Numbered from the stretch's first letter, positions 32,619 through 42,009 are shown. The stretch is 64,000 nt of DNA from Pararhizobium antarcticum (GCF_001885585.1 NZ_LSRP01000085.1:158398-222397); one strand, 5' to 3'. The notes: a model not told the origin generated them from the letters alone. Numbers and translations are program-made.

Positions 32619-34259
32619 TCAATCTTTCGATACGGTCCAGACATAGTTGGTGTCGAAGCTCGGGCCGAGCTTGAAGCCCTTGAGCTTGCCGCTGTAGCCG
32701 GCCACTTCCGTCTGCTGGAAGATGATCACGAACGGGCTGTTTTCAAGCACCTTCTTCTGCAGATCCTTGTACATGTCGGCGCGCTTGGCGGCATCCTTTT
32801 CAAGCAGGGCAGCCTTGCTCTGCTCCGTCCACTCCTTGGGAACCTCCCAGGCGTTGCGCCAGGCAAGCGTCTTGGTCCCCTCATCGGAGTTGTCCATGTT
32901 GACCGTGAAGGTTTCGGCATTGGAATTCGGATCGAAATAATCCTGACCCCACTGGCCGATATAGATGTCGTGGGTGCGGGCCCGGTACTTTGTCAGCGTC
33001 TGCTTGCCGTCGCCGGGAATGATTTCCATCTTGATATTGGCCTGGGCCAGCGTCTGCTGCACTGATTCGGCAATCCCGGTCACCGGCTGCGTGTTGCGCA
33101 CGTCCATGGTCACAGTGAAGCCATCGGCGAGGCCGGCCTTGGCGAGCAGTTCCTTGGCCTTGGCCACGTCCAGCTTGTAAGGATTTTCGTCGAGTTCGCC
33201 GAGAACGCCCTTGGGCAGGAAGGTCTGGTGGATTTCGCCGATGCCCTTGATCAGGGTCGAGCCGATTGCATCATAATCGACAAGATACTTGAAGGCTTCC
33301 GCCACTTCCGGCTTGGCAAGGTTCGGGTTCTTCTGGTTGAGGCTGAAATAATAGACGGTGCCCTTCGGCGCGCTGGTGCTGGCAAGGTCCGCATTCTTGG
33401 CGACCGCTTCGAGATCGCCGGGTTCGAGATTGCGGGCAACGTCGATGTCGCCGTTCTCGAGCGCAAGACGCTGGCCGGAGCTTTCCTTCATGTGACGGTA
33501 GATGACCCGGGCAAGCGGCGTCTTTTCACCGGCATAATTGTCGTTGCGTTCCAGAACGATCACTTCGTTGGCACGCCATTCGCGCAGCTTGAAGGCACCC
33601 GAGCCGGCATAACCGGTCTTCAGCCAGGCATTGCCGAAATCGTTGTCGTATTTGTATTCGTCCGACGGAGTGACGGCCGCCACGTGTTCCAGAACCAGTT
33701 TCTTGTCGACAACCGAGCCGACGGTCGCCGTCAGGCAGTTCAGCACGAAGCTCGGCGCATAGGCCTTGTCGACGGTGAAGACAAAGGTGTTCGCGTCGGT
33801 GGCCTTGGCTTTTTCGGCAATGTTGTCGCCGGTCAGGCCGAACTGCGTGAGGATGAAGGCGGGGCTCTTGTCGAGCTTGACGACGCGCTCGAAGGAATAG
33901 GCAACGTCTTCCGCCGTGATCGGATTGCCGGAGGCGAATGTCAGGCCCGGCTTCAGCTTGAACGTATAGGTCAGGCCGTCATCGGAAACGGTCCAGCTTT
34001 CGGCAAGGTCGCCGACGATCTTGGAAGTGTCGTTGAGATCGAGACGAACGAGGTAGCTGTAGGTATTGGCCGTAATTTCGGCGGTCGAAAGCTCGAAGGC
34101 TTCGCCCGGGTCCATGGTGATGATGTCGTCGAAGGCAAAACCCTCGACCAAGGTATCGGCAGGCGTTTCGGCAAAGGCCGGCGCGCCCGCCATCAGGATC
34201 AGCGCCATGGCGGCGCTTGCGGTCAACATTCTGAAGTGCGTGTTCATGGAGTGCATCAT
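32619..34259 (-). CDS. dppA: peptide ABC transporter substrate-binding protein, family 5
   Basis: A 546-residue periplasmic protein with a signal peptide (MNTHFRMLTASAAMALILM, cleavage after PAFA) and the SBP family 5 fold (DTLVEGFAFDDIITMDP start, FKLKPGLTFASGNPITAEDVAYSFERV near 115). It binds peptides or related solutes for the permeases encoded downstream. ATG 34259 is preceded by AAGGGAACAGAACG; a second and a third Met follow within a few residues. The gene lies 47 bases after a dipeptidase gene. That suggests the cargo is a short peptide cleaved by that enzyme. Confidence 0.92.
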   Translation of the reverse strand: MMHSMNTHFRMLTASAAMALILMAGAPAFAETPADTLVEGFAFDDIITMDPGEAFELSTAEITANTYSYLVRLDLNDTSKIVGDLAESWTVSDDGLTYTFKLKPGLTFASGNPITAEDVAYSFERVVKLDKSPAFILTQFGLTGDNIAEKAKATDANTFVFTVDKAYAPSFVLNCLTATVGSVVDKKLVLEHVAAVTPSDEYKYDNDFGNAWLKTGYAGSGAFKLREWRANEVIVLERNDNYAGEKTPLARVIYRHMKESSGQRLALENGDIDVARNLEPGDLEAVAKNADLASTSAPKGTVYYFSLNQKNPNLAKPEVAEAFKYLVDYDAIGSTLIKGIGEIHQTFLPKGVLGELDENPYKLDVAKAKELLAKAGLADGFTVTMDVRNTQPVTGIAESVQQTLAQANIKMEIIPGDGKQTLTKYRARTHDIYIGQWGQDYFDPNSNAETFTVNMDNSDEGTKTLAWRNAWEVPKEWTEQSKAALLEKDAAKRADMYKDLQKKVLENSPFVIIFQQTEVAGYSGKLKGFKLGPSFDTNYVWTVSKD

Positions 34260-34306
34260 CGTTCTGTTCCCTTGTTTGGACCCGTTCCGGGCCTCTGTCT
34301 TCCGGC

Positions 34307-35362
34307 TCAGTCGGCCTCGTGCCAGGCTCGAGCCAAAACGCGCAGCCAGTTTTCCCGGCATATTTTTGTCAGTTCGGCGTCACCATATCCGGCAGCCCGA
34401 AGGGCGGCAATCAGGCTCTGGTTGCCGGCCGCATCCGAAATCTCCGCCGGAATGGTTGCACCGTCGAAATCCGAGCCGAGCGCGACGCAGTCAATGCCCA
34501 TGCGCTCGACCATGTAGTCAACATGGCGCACCATATCGCTGAGCGGCGTCAGGGCATTCTCCTGGCCATCCGGCCGCAGCATCGTCGTTGCGTAGTTGAG
34601 CCCGGCCAGCCCCTTGCTCTCGCGGATCGCGTCCATCTGGCGGTCAGTCAGGTTTCGCGCCACCGGCGTCAGGGCGTGGGCGTTGGAGTGGCTGGCGATC
34701 AGCGGCTGGTCAGAGGTCCTGGCAACATCCCAGAAGCCCTTTTCGGTGATATGGGCGAGATCGATCAGGATGCCCAGCCGATTGCATTCGCGCACGAGAT
34801 CAAAACCGGGGCCCGTCAGGCCCGGACCGGTATCGGGGTCCATGGGATAGGCAAACGGCACGCCATGGCCAAAAATATTGTGGCGGCTCCAGACCGGACC
34901 AAGCGAACGGAGGCCGGCGGCATAGAAGGTCTCGAGCGCGACAAGATCGGCATCGAGGGCCTCGCAACCTTCCATGTGCAGCACGGCGGCAAACACACCT
35001 TCGGCGATCGACTGGCGGATATCGCCGGTGCTGCGGCAGAGGGTCCAAGCCCCGGCGCGCTCAAGTCGCATCGCGATGGCGGCAAATTCAAGGGCGATAT
35101 CGAGCGAGGACGGGCGTTCCAGCGGTGTCGACATCGGCGTGTTGTAATGGCCGTTCTCGTCAGGCTGCTTGAGCGCGAGATCGCCGGAGGGAATGTAGAT
35201 GGCGCAAAGTCCGCCGACGAGGCCGCCTTTCAGCGATCGCGGTCCGTCGATATGGCCGTCCTTGGTGCCATTGACGAACTCGGCGACGGGATCAGCCCCG
35301 GCCTTTGCATGGCTCCAGAGGCGAAGCAGGACGTCGTTGTGACCATCGAAAACCGCCTGCAT
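34307..35362 (-). CDS. membrane-type dipeptidase, peptidase family M19
   Basis: A 351-residue zinc dipeptidase without signal peptide. Metal-site residues are visible: H8 and D10 in DGHND, the bridging Glu in LHMEGCEAL, His residues in DLAHITEKG and SHSNAHAL, and Asp in LGSDFDGATIP. Members cleave dipeptides, including those with a D-residue at the C-terminal side. As the first gene of the peptide-import operon it probably degrades the imported dipeptide in the cytoplasm. ATG 35362 fits the AGGGAAA site; a TTG two codons upstream is less well spaced. Confidence 0.9.
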   Translation of the reverse strand: MQAVFDGHNDVLLRLWSHAKAGADPVAEFVNGTKDGHIDGPRSLKGGLVGGLCAIYIPSGDLALKQPDENGHYNTPMSTPLERPSSLDIALEFAAIAMRLERAGAWTLCRSTGDIRQSIAEGVFAAVLHMEGCEALDADLVALETFYAAGLRSLGPVWSRHNIFGHGVPFAYPMDPDTGPGLTGPGFDLVRECNRLGILIDLAHITEKGFWDVARTSDQPLIASHSNAHALTPVARNLTDRQMDAIRESKGLAGLNYATTMLRPDGQENALTPLSDMVRHVDYMVERMGIDCVALGSDFDGATIPAEISDAAGNQSLIAALRAAGYGDAELTKICRENWLRVLARAWHEAD

Positions 35363-35706
35363 GCTCAAAGTTTCCCTATGAAATCAAAAAATTAACAGAT
35401 TGGCAGCGGCGTCGCGCCAAGCGATACCGGACAAATGCTATTGAATTCATCACCGCCTGACAATGAGGCATAATGGGATTTCCCCATAATCTGATATATC
35501 AGAAACTGCACATCTACACAGTCTGTCCACGCCTGCACCCTGCGAAAAATATGCAACAGTTTCCGTTGGATTCTGCGTGCCCCCGGGTTTCAGCGACAAT
35601 TCCGGTGTTGCCGTCCTGGAAAATCTGGCATGGGTGCCACCACGAAGCGTCGGCACACCGCATGAAACGGGACGCCGTGCGACCAGTTGCAAGGACGCAG
35701 AACTGT
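35363..35706. other. divergent intergenic region, dpp operon / lipoprotein hydrolase
   Basis: About 344 bases without a gene. The main feature is a 14-bp perfect palindrome at 35490-35503. A CATAAT sequence near 35469 could be a -10. The right half (35520-35700) shows no clear signal. Confidence 0.4.
35490..35503. promoter_or_regulatory. palindromic operator candidate
   Basis: TCTGATATATCAGA, a perfect 14-bp palindrome with an AT-rich centre, about 130 bases upstream of the dipeptidase gene and 204 upstream of the hydrolase gene. Symmetry and size suit a dimeric helix-turn-helix repressor of the GntR type. No such gene is in this window. Confidence 0.5.
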
Positions 35707-36969
35707 ATGACCGATGACCGGACACGCCCCGTTTGCTTCCGACACGCAGGGAAGATTGCCCTGCTTCTGCTCTCTGCAATCGCCGCCGGTTGCGCCGGCA
35801 AACCTGTCGGCGTGCTCGTTCCATCCGGAACCAGCCCAGGCGCAAGCGAAGTCAACATGCTGGTCGCCACCACCCGTGCGCCTTCGGACCAACCGGGTAT
35901 TCTTTACGGCGGTGAACGCGCCGCCCAATTGTCGGCGGCCGAAATCATCGTTTCAATCCCGCCGGATGAAACCCGCGAGATCGGCCAGGTCCAGTGGCCA
36001 AAGAAACTGCCGGCTGACCCGTCCAAGGAATTTTCCACCGTCAGCGTCAAACCGCTTGCCTCGCCGGCCGAGGCACAGCCTTGGCTGAAAGCCAACCTGC
36101 CGAAAAGCCGCCGCGTGCTGATCTTCGTGCACGGCTTCAACAATCGTTATGAGGATGCCGTCTACCGCTTCGCGCAGATCGTTCATGATTCAAAGACCGA
36201 CGTCGCCCCGATCATGTTCACCTGGCCTTCGCGGGCCTCGATCTTCGACTATAATTACGACAAGGAAAGCACCAACTATTCGCGCGATGCGCTGGAAGAA
36301 CTCCTGCGCCGGGCGTCGCAGGATCCGGCGATCAGCGAAGTGACCGTCATGGCCCATTCCATGGGATCATGGCTGACCGTGGAAGCGCTTCGGCAGATGG
36401 CGATCCGCGATGGCCGCGTCGCCCCGAAGATCAAGAATGTCATTCTCGCCTCCCCGGACCTCGATGTCGATGTCTTCGGCAAGCAGTGGGAAGCGATGGG
36501 CAAGGACAAGCCGAAGTTCACGATCTTCGTCTCGAGAGACGACCGCGCACTAACCCTGTCGCGCAGAATCTCCGGCAATATCGAACGCCTCGGCCAAATC
36601 GACCCCTCGCAGGAACCCTACCGCAGTGCCCTGGAAAATGCCGGCGACATCACCATCCTCGATCTCACGGCGCTCAAGAGCAATGACCAGTTGAACCATG
36701 GCAAATTTGCCGAAAGCCCGGAAGTCGTGAAACTGATCGGCAACCGGCTGATCGCAGGCCAGACCGTAACGGATTCGGACATCGGGCTCGGCGACCGTGT
36801 CGGGGCCGTCGCGCTTGGCACCGCGCAGACGGTCGGCAGCGCAGCGAGCATTGCCGTCAGCACGCCGATCCTGATCTTTGATCCCAAAACCCGCCAGAAC
36901 TACCAGGGGCAGGTTGACCGGTTCGGCCGCAGCCTCGGCGGCACAATCAGCAGCACGGTCGGGCAATGA
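35707..36969 (+). CDS. lipoprotein alpha/beta hydrolase (DUF900)
   Basis: A 420-residue protein with a lipoprotein signal ending in the lipobox AAGC (Cys near residue 29), so it is probably anchored to the outer or inner membrane. It has the alpha/beta-hydrolase motifs FVHGFNNRYEDAV (oxyanion loop) and MAHSMGSWL with the nucleophilic Ser, plus a long C-terminal tail with a GTAQTVGSAASIAVS hydrophobic stretch. DUF900 members are esterase- or lipase-like with unknown substrates. ATG 35707 has AAGGA about ten bases upstream. It overlaps the next gene by four bases, so they form an operon. Confidence 0.85.
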   Translation: MTDDRTRPVCFRHAGKIALLLLSAIAAGCAGKPVGVLVPSGTSPGASEVNMLVATTRAPSDQPGILYGGERAAQLSAAEIIVSIPPDETREIGQVQWPKKLPADPSKEFSTVSVKPLASPAEAQPWLKANLPKSRRVLIFVHGFNNRYEDAVYRFAQIVHDSKTDVAPIMFTWPSRASIFDYNYDKESTNYSRDALEELLRRASQDPAISEVTVMAHSMGSWLTVEALRQMAIRDGRVAPKIKNVILASPDLDVDVFGKQWEAMGKDKPKFTIFVSRDDRALTLSRRISGNIERLGQIDPSQEPYRSALENAGDITILDLTALKSNDQLNHGKFAESPEVVKLIGNRLIAGQTVTDSDIGLGDRVGAVALGTAQTVGSAASIAVSTPILIFDPKTRQNYQGQVDRFGRSLGGTISSTVGQ

Positions 36970-38006
36970 CCGTCAACACCGAGATACCGCCCGAGCCGGC
37001 ACGCCGGCATGTCCTGGGCTCCATCCTGCGCTGGGTCTCGGTGCTGGCAATCGCAGGCTTTGCCGTCTGGGGCGCTGCCGCCTTGTTCTATCAGGCACCC
37101 GGCACCCTGCCCTTGCGCATCGCGGCGGCGTGCGCCTGGGTGCTGCTGTCGCTGGCCTGCCTGATCGTCTACATAAGGCGGGCGTCACGGTTCGCAGCCC
37201 TTGTCTATCCGGTGGCGATTGCCGGCCTGCTCTTCTGGTGGGGTGCCATCGCCGCCAGCAATGAACGCGACTGGGCAGACGACATCGCCCAGATGACCGT
37301 CGGTGTCGTCAATGGACAGACCGTGACGCTTGCCAATGTCCGCAACTTCGACTGGCGCACCGAGACGGACTATACCGTCAACTGGGAGACCCGGACCTAC
37401 GACCTCGAGAAACTGGCCTCTGTCGATATGCTGCTGTCCTACTGGTCGAGCCCGGCGATTGCCCATACGCTGGTTTCCTTCGGCTTCGAGGATGGCAGTT
37501 TCGTCACGTTTTCGGTGGAGATCCGGAAGGAAAAACACGAACGTTTTTCGGAAGTCGGCGGCTTCTTCAAGGAGTTCGAGACCAGCATCGTTGCCGCCGA
37601 TGAGCGCGACATCGTGCGTCTGCGCACCAATGTGCGCAAGGAAGATGTCTATCTCTACCGCATCGCCATGGCGAAACCGGCCATGCGCTCCCTGTTCATG
37701 GCCTATGTCGACGCGGCCAACGCGCTAGCCGAGACGCCGCGCTTCTACAACACGGTCACCGCCAATTGCACGACGATCGTCTATGACATGGTTGCCCGCA
37801 TCGTGCCCGACCTGCCGCTCGACTACCGGCTGATCTTTTCAGGCTATCTCGCCGAATACATCGATACCGTGCGCGGCCTGACGCCGGGTTTTACGCTGGA
37901 ACAGCTGCGCATGGCCGGCAGGATCGGCCCGCGGGCCGTTGAAGCGGACAATACGCCGGACTTTTCCGCCCGCATCCGCGAGGGAATCCCGCCTCTTCCC
38001 CTTTGA
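36966..38006 (+). CDS. DUF4105 integral membrane protein
   Basis: A 346-residue protein with two to three N-terminal transmembrane helices (about residues 20-95) and a C-terminal DUF4105/Lnb-like domain from about residue 120. The domain includes FNTV-like FYNTVTANCTTIVYDMV near 265 with a conserved Cys. Related domains in Bacteroides Lnb and in lipoprotein modification enzymes act on acylated proteins. Here the neighbour is a lipoprotein hydrolase whose stop overlaps this ATG (ATGA). A joint role in envelope lipid or lipoprotein handling is inferred. Confidence 0.8.
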   Translation: MTVNTEIPPEPARRHVLGSILRWVSVLAIAGFAVWGAAALFYQAPGTLPLRIAAACAWVLLSLACLIVYIRRASRFAALVYPVAIAGLLFWWGAIAASNERDWADDIAQMTVGVVNGQTVTLANVRNFDWRTETDYTVNWETRTYDLEKLASVDMLLSYWSSPAIAHTLVSFGFEDGSFVTFSVEIRKEKHERFSEVGGFFKEFETSIVAADERDIVRLRTNVRKEDVYLYRIAMAKPAMRSLFMAYVDAANALAETPRFYNTVTANCTTIVYDMVARIVPDLPLDYRLIFSGYLAEYIDTVRGLTPGFTLEQLRMAGRIGPRAVEADNTPDFSARIREGIPPLPL

Positions 38007-38055
38007 ACGATCGGCAAAGCGTCCTAGAAGACAAGGGACAAAAGGACGATCGCGC

Positions 38056-39078
38056 ATGAACCTCAAGGAATTTGCAAGCCGGCTTGCCCTTTCGCAGACG
38101 ACAGTCAGCCGCGCGCTCAGCGGTTATCCCGAGGTCAAGCCGGCGACGCGCGACCGCGTGCTGAAAGCCGCGCTCGAATTTGGATACCGCCCCAACACCA
38201 GCGCGCTTGGCCTTGCCACCGGTCGTGTCGGCGCCATCGGCATCGTCTTTCGCGGCGGCGGCCAGTTCGGACCGCACACCAGCGAATTCATGGGCGGCCT
38301 TGGCACAAGGCTGCAGCAGGACGAGGTGGATATTCTGGTTTCGACGGTCGATTCGTCTGAGGCCGAGCTCAACACCTATCGCAGGCTTGCCGCGAGCAAA
38401 CGCGTCGATGCCGTGATCCTGCATTCGCCCTTCACCGACGACCCGCGCATTGCGCTGCTGACCTCCCTGCGCCTGCCGTTCATCGTCCACGGGCGAACCC
38501 AGGCGCCGGGCGAATTCGGCTGGCTCGATATCGACAATTTCGATGCGATCCGCCAGGCGACAAGCCATCTGCTGGACCTCGGTCACCGGCGCATCGCCTT
38601 TCTCAACGGTCACCGCGGCCGGGTCTTTGCCGATCACCGTCACGAAGGCTATCAGACGGCGCTGGCAGCGCACGGCATCGCCGTCGATCCCCTGATGTCC
38701 GGCAATGGCGAATTCACCGACGAGATGGGCTTTCGTCTGATGCAGGGCTTCCTCGCTTTGGAGCAACGCCCGACGGCCGTGCTTGCGGGGTCGATGATGT
38801 CGGCCCTTGGCGCCATGCGAGCCATCCGCGTTTCAGGCCTGAAGGTCGGCGACGACATCTCGTTGATCGCCCATGACGACGTCTTTCCCTATATCAGCCC
38901 GGACAATCTCGTGCCGACGCTGTCGACGACACGATCGTCGATTCGGGCGGCGGGCGCCAGGATCGCGGAAATGGTGCTCGAGCTTCTGCAGGGAACGCCG
39001 GCCAGCACCCTGCGCGAGGTCTGGCCGGTGGAACTGGTGATCCGCAATTCGACGGGCGTCTGTCCGTCAGACCTTTAG
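38056..39078 (+). CDS. LacI-family transcriptional repressor
   Basis: A 340-residue LacI/GalR regulator, DNA-binding helix-turn-helix at the N-terminus (LKEFASRLALSQTTVSRALSGYP) and hinge (NTSALGLATGRVGAIGI), followed by a sugar-binding core that ends DDVFPYISP ... TTRSSIRAAG. ATG 38056 follows AAAGGA. It is convergent with the Gfo/ThuA genes by 12 bases. A TGAAANCGNTTTCA-type operator lies upstream of that operon and is its probable target. The inducer is unknown. Confidence 0.9.
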   Translation: MNLKEFASRLALSQTTVSRALSGYPEVKPATRDRVLKAALEFGYRPNTSALGLATGRVGAIGIVFRGGGQFGPHTSEFMGGLGTRLQQDEVDILVSTVDSSEAELNTYRRLAASKRVDAVILHSPFTDDPRIALLTSLRLPFIVHGRTQAPGEFGWLDIDNFDAIRQATSHLLDLGHRRIAFLNGHRGRVFADHRHEGYQTALAAHGIAVDPLMSGNGEFTDEMGFRLMQGFLALEQRPTAVLAGSMMSALGAMRAIRVSGLKVGDDISLIAHDDVFPYISPDNLVPTLSTTRSSIRAAGARIAEMVLELLQGTPASTLREVWPVELVIRNSTGVCPSDL

Positions 39079-40110
39079 CTCGCGCCGTTCCTTTTCGGTG
39101 AACATGGCGAGATCAAGCACCTTCTGAAGATTGGCCGCATGCCGGAAACCGGGTTCGACCGTCTTTTTCGCCCGCACAGCCTCGACGAAGCGCTCGTAAT
39201 TCGTTGGAACTGTGCCGGCATCGATATCCGCCCAGGTCCCGGTCTCCACATCCTTGCCGAGGCAGGCACGCAGCGTCGATCCGTCAGGCGTATGAATGAC
39301 CTCGATCGCGCCTTTTTCGCCATGCATGCGCAGGCGCAATTCGTTGAGATGGCCGGTGGCCCAACGGCTGGCATGGATCACACCCATGGCGCCATTGGCA
39401 AACTCCGCCGTCATGGTGAAGCTGTCATTGGCATCCAGATCATACTCGCCAATGCGGTTTCCCGGTGCCTTGTCGAAGGTCTTCAGGCGGGCAAAAATGT
39501 GATCGACATCGGTCGCTGCGCCATAGCCGGCAAAATCGAGGATGTGAATGCCGACATCGCCAAGCACGCCGTTGGAGCCGTGTTTCGTCGACAGCCGCCA
39601 CAGCCATTGCGATTCCATCGACCAGTCGCCCCAGGCCTTGGAAACGAGCCAGCTCTGCAGATAGGACGCCTCGACATGGCGGACCGTGCCGATCTCGCCG
39701 GCCAGCACCATCTGCCGGGCCTTCTGGATCTCGGCGACATTGCGGTAGGTCAGGTTGACCATCGCGACGAGGCCGGATTTCTCGGCAGCATCGGCCATTT
39801 CGGCGGCCTTGGCATAGGTTTCCGCCAACGGCTTTTCACAGAGCACGTGTTTGCCGGCAGCCAGCAACGCCAGCGTGGTCGGGTAGTGTATGCGATCGGG
39901 CGTGACATTGGCGACCGCATCGAACTCGCCCCAGGCGATGGCATCGGTAAGCGAGGTGAAGCTGTTGGCGATGTCGTGACGCAGCGCAAAGGCCCGCACG
40001 ACAGCAAGGTTGACATCAACCGCCGCCACCAGTTCGACGCCCTTGATGGTCGCAAAATTCATAGCATGGCTATTGGCCATGCCGCCGGTTCCAAGGATCA
40101 GTAAACGCAT
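39067..40110 (-). CDS. Gfo/Idh/MocA-family sugar dehydrogenase (ThuB-like)
   Basis: A 347-residue NAD(P)-dependent oxidoreductase: Rossmann motif LGTGGMANSHA, the CEKPLAETY lysine motif near residue 95, and a C-terminal GFO_IDH_MocA domain (GDVGIHILDFAGY holds the catalytic Asp/His). It probably oxidises a sugar or sugar derivative to its 3-keto form. With the adjacent ThuA-domain protein it forms a pair like rhizobial ThuA-ThuB, which act on trehalose and related disaccharides. ATG 40110 has GAGG six bases upstream; a GTG at 40122 overlaps the ThuA stop. Confidence 0.88.
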   Translation of the reverse strand: MRLLILGTGGMANSHAMNFATIKGVELVAAVDVNLAVVRAFALRHDIANSFTSLTDAIAWGEFDAVANVTPDRIHYPTTLALLAAGKHVLCEKPLAETYAKAAEMADAAEKSGLVAMVNLTYRNVAEIQKARQMVLAGEIGTVRHVEASYLQSWLVSKAWGDWSMESQWLWRLSTKHGSNGVLGDVGIHILDFAGYGAATDVDHIFARLKTFDKAPGNRIGEYDLDANDSFTMTAEFANGAMGVIHASRWATGHLNELRLRMHGEKGAIEVIHTPDGSTLRACLGKDVETGTWADIDAGTVPTNYERFVEAVRAKKTVEPGFRHAANLQKVLDLAMFTEKERRELKV

Positions 40111-40118
40111 GGTGGACC

Positions 40119-40904
40119 TCACTTGTATCCGGCTTCGCCGGACTGGTGCAGCTTCGGACCGCGCTCGACGATCGGCTCGAGCGCCTGTTCGACCGGCACG
40201 TTTGGCGCATCATGGATGGCGCTATAGGTTCCCTGGGGGTTGTAGGCCCACCTGACGGCGTTGCGCAGCACCTTCTGGACATTGCCGTCGTGATAGGTCG
40301 GATAGGTTTCGTGACCGGGGCGGAAATAGAAGATATTGCCGGCCCCGCGTCGCCAGGTGAGACCGGAGCGGAACACCTCGCCGCCCGCAAACCAGGAGAT
40401 GAAGACAGTTTCGAGCGGTTCCGGCACCGAAAACTGCTCGCCGTACATTTCCTCGTTTTCCAGAACGAAATTCTCATCCAGCCCTTCTGCGATCGGGTGC
40501 CGCGGATTGATCACCCAGAGCCGTTCGCGCTCGCCGGCCTCGCGCCACTTCAGCGCACAGGGCGTGCCCATCAAACGCTTGAAGGGCTTTGAGAAATGAC
40601 CGGAATGAAGCACGATCAGGCCCATGCCTTCCCAGACGCGCTTGGCGACACGCTCGACGATTTCGTCGGAGACCGCGCCGTGATCCTTGTGACCCCACCA
40701 CAAAAGCACGTCGGTATTGGCCAGTCGCTCCACGCTCAGGCCATGCTCCGGCTCCTGCAAGGTCGCGGTCGTTGCCTCGATGCCGACATCGGTGTTCAGC
40801 GATGCGGCGATCGTCGTGTGCATGCCATCAGGATAGATGCCTTTGACGACATCATTGGTCTGTTCGTGGATATTCTCGCCCCAGACGACGGTTCGTATGG
40901 TCAT
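40119..40904 (-). CDS. ThuA-domain protein (trehalose utilisation family)
   Basis: A 261-residue class-I glutamine-amidotransferase-like (ThuA) protein. The segments [31 protein letters not shown] and [15 protein letters not shown] are typical. The family works with Gfo/Idh/MocA dehydrogenases in 3-keto-disaccharide or glucoside breakdown. ATG 40904 has AAGGAAG upstream. It is the first gene of a two-gene operon whose promoter region holds a perfect LacI-type operator 73 bases upstream. No transporter is next to it. Confidence 0.88.
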   Translation of the reverse strand: MTIRTVVWGENIHEQTNDVVKGIYPDGMHTTIAASLNTDVGIEATTATLQEPEHGLSVERLANTDVLLWWGHKDHGAVSDEIVERVAKRVWEGMGLIVLHSGHFSKPFKRLMGTPCALKWREAGERERLWVINPRHPIAEGLDENFVLENEEMYGEQFSVPEPLETVFISWFAGGEVFRSGLTWRRGAGNIFYFRPGHETYPTYHDGNVQKVLRNAVRWAYNPQGTYSAIHDAPNVPVEQALEPIVERGPKLHQSGEAGYK

Positions 40905-40976
40905 GATCAACTTCCTTTTCGCCGCGAGAGCCGCCTCCCGCCGGACCTTAATCCGGATGGACACAAGCAGACGCTT

Positions 40977-40998
40977 AAATTGAAACCGCTTTCAATTT
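40977..40998 (-). promoter_or_regulatory. LacI-type operator of the thuA-gfo operon
   Basis: AAATTGAAA, CCGC, TTTCAATTT: a perfect 22-bp palindrome containing TGAAACCGCTTTCA, the canonical LacI-family core with a central CG. It lies 73 bases upstream of the thuA ATG. The LacI regulator at 38056-39078 is the obvious partner. Confidence 0.85.
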
Positions 40999-41055
40999 CT
41001 AGCGATAGAATCCGATAATGACTTTTGCAAGGAGAAATTCAGCGGATCTGCGCGT

Positions 41056-41397
41056 TCAATGGAAGGTGGATTTGGAGAACAGATTGAGCACCAGCACCCC
41101 GGCAATGATCAGTCCGAGGCCAAGAATGGCCGGCAAATCGAGCTTCTGGCCGAAGACGAAAACGCCGACCAGCGAGATCAGCACGATGCCGAGACCGCTC
41201 CAGATCGCATAGGCGATACCGACGGGGATGACCTTCAGCGTATAGGACAGAAAATAGAAGGCCACGGCGTAGCAGCCGATCATGACCAGCGTCGGCACCA
41301 GCCGGGTAAAATGCTGGGCTGCCTGCATGGCCGAGGTGCCGAGCACTTCGAAGACGATGGCGATAACGAGCATGGCATAGAGCGTGGCGGGGGTCAT
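41056..41397 (-). CDS. small multidrug resistance (SMR) efflux protein
   Basis: A 113-residue four-helix membrane protein of the EmrE/SugE family that works as a dimer and exchanges protons for cationic drugs or guanidinium-like compounds. The essential helix-1 glutamate is E17 (in VIAIVFEVLGTSAM), and the YAIWSGLGIVLIS motif of helix 3 is present. Its start lies 20 bases downstream of the end of a TetR gene, so the two are co-transcribed and the TetR protein is probably its repressor. Confidence 0.92.
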   Translation of the reverse strand: MTPATLYAMLVIAIVFEVLGTSAMQAAQHFTRLVPTLVMIGCYAVAFYFLSYTLKVIPVGIAYAIWSGLGIVLISLVGVFVFGQKLDLPAILGLGLIIAGVLVLNLFSKSTFH

Positions 41398-41417
41398 GGA
41401 ATGGCTCCGAAAGACGG

Positions 41418-41996
41418 CTATTGCAGCGAAAGGGCATTGAGGCGGGCAAGCATGACGCTGCGAACATCTGGGGGCAGATCATGGCTCTGCAAGAGATCGG
41501 CCAGCCAGATGCCGTCGGCGGCAAAGCGGGCAAGCTGGCAGTCGGGCGACGAATCGGTGCCGACAAATTCGTCTGTCCGATCAGCCACCCATTGCCGCCA
41601 GCGATCCCGCAGGGGCGGCTCGGCAAGCAGCGCAATGGTCAGCACGTGCCACGCCTGGGCATCGCCGGCCCCGTCAACCGGATCGCCATCATCGAAGGCG
41701 AATACGGTCGAGATATAGGCCCGCGTGAAACGCCCCTGCGGAACCGGATCGCTGCGCATCATCTGTGCCATCGCCGCATCGAATTTATCGATCATGTCGT
41801 CGAACAGCCCGTTGAGCAGCGCCATCTTGCTGGGAAAATGGTGCAGCAGACCACCCTTGCTGACACCGGCTTTCTGGGACACTGCATCCAGCGTGACATT
41901 GCCGAGACCTTGATCATAAGCGAGTCGCGCCGCGACGCTCAGCAATTGCTGGCGAACCTGTTCAGGCTGCTTTTTTCGGTGATGTGCTATGGCCAT
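41418..41996 (-). CDS. TetR/AcrR-family repressor
   Basis: A 192-residue regulator with a TetR N-terminal helix-turn-helix (VTLDAVSQKAGVSKGGLLHHF, about residues 34-54) and a variable ligand domain containing the TetR_C QWHV-like segment. It is the first gene of a unit with the SMR pump and probably controls it. An ACCG-N6-CGGT palindrome 14 bases upstream of the ATG is a candidate autoregulatory operator. Confidence 0.9.
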   Translation of the reverse strand: MAIAHHRKKQPEQVRQQLLSVAARLAYDQGLGNVTLDAVSQKAGVSKGGLLHHFPSKMALLNGLFDDMIDKFDAAMAQMMRSDPVPQGRFTRAYISTVFAFDDGDPVDGAGDAQAWHVLTIALLAEPPLRDRWRQWVADRTDEFVGTDSSPDCQLARFAADGIWLADLLQSHDLPPDVRSVMLARLNALSLQ

Positions 41997-42009
41997 CGCC
42001 CATAAAGAT

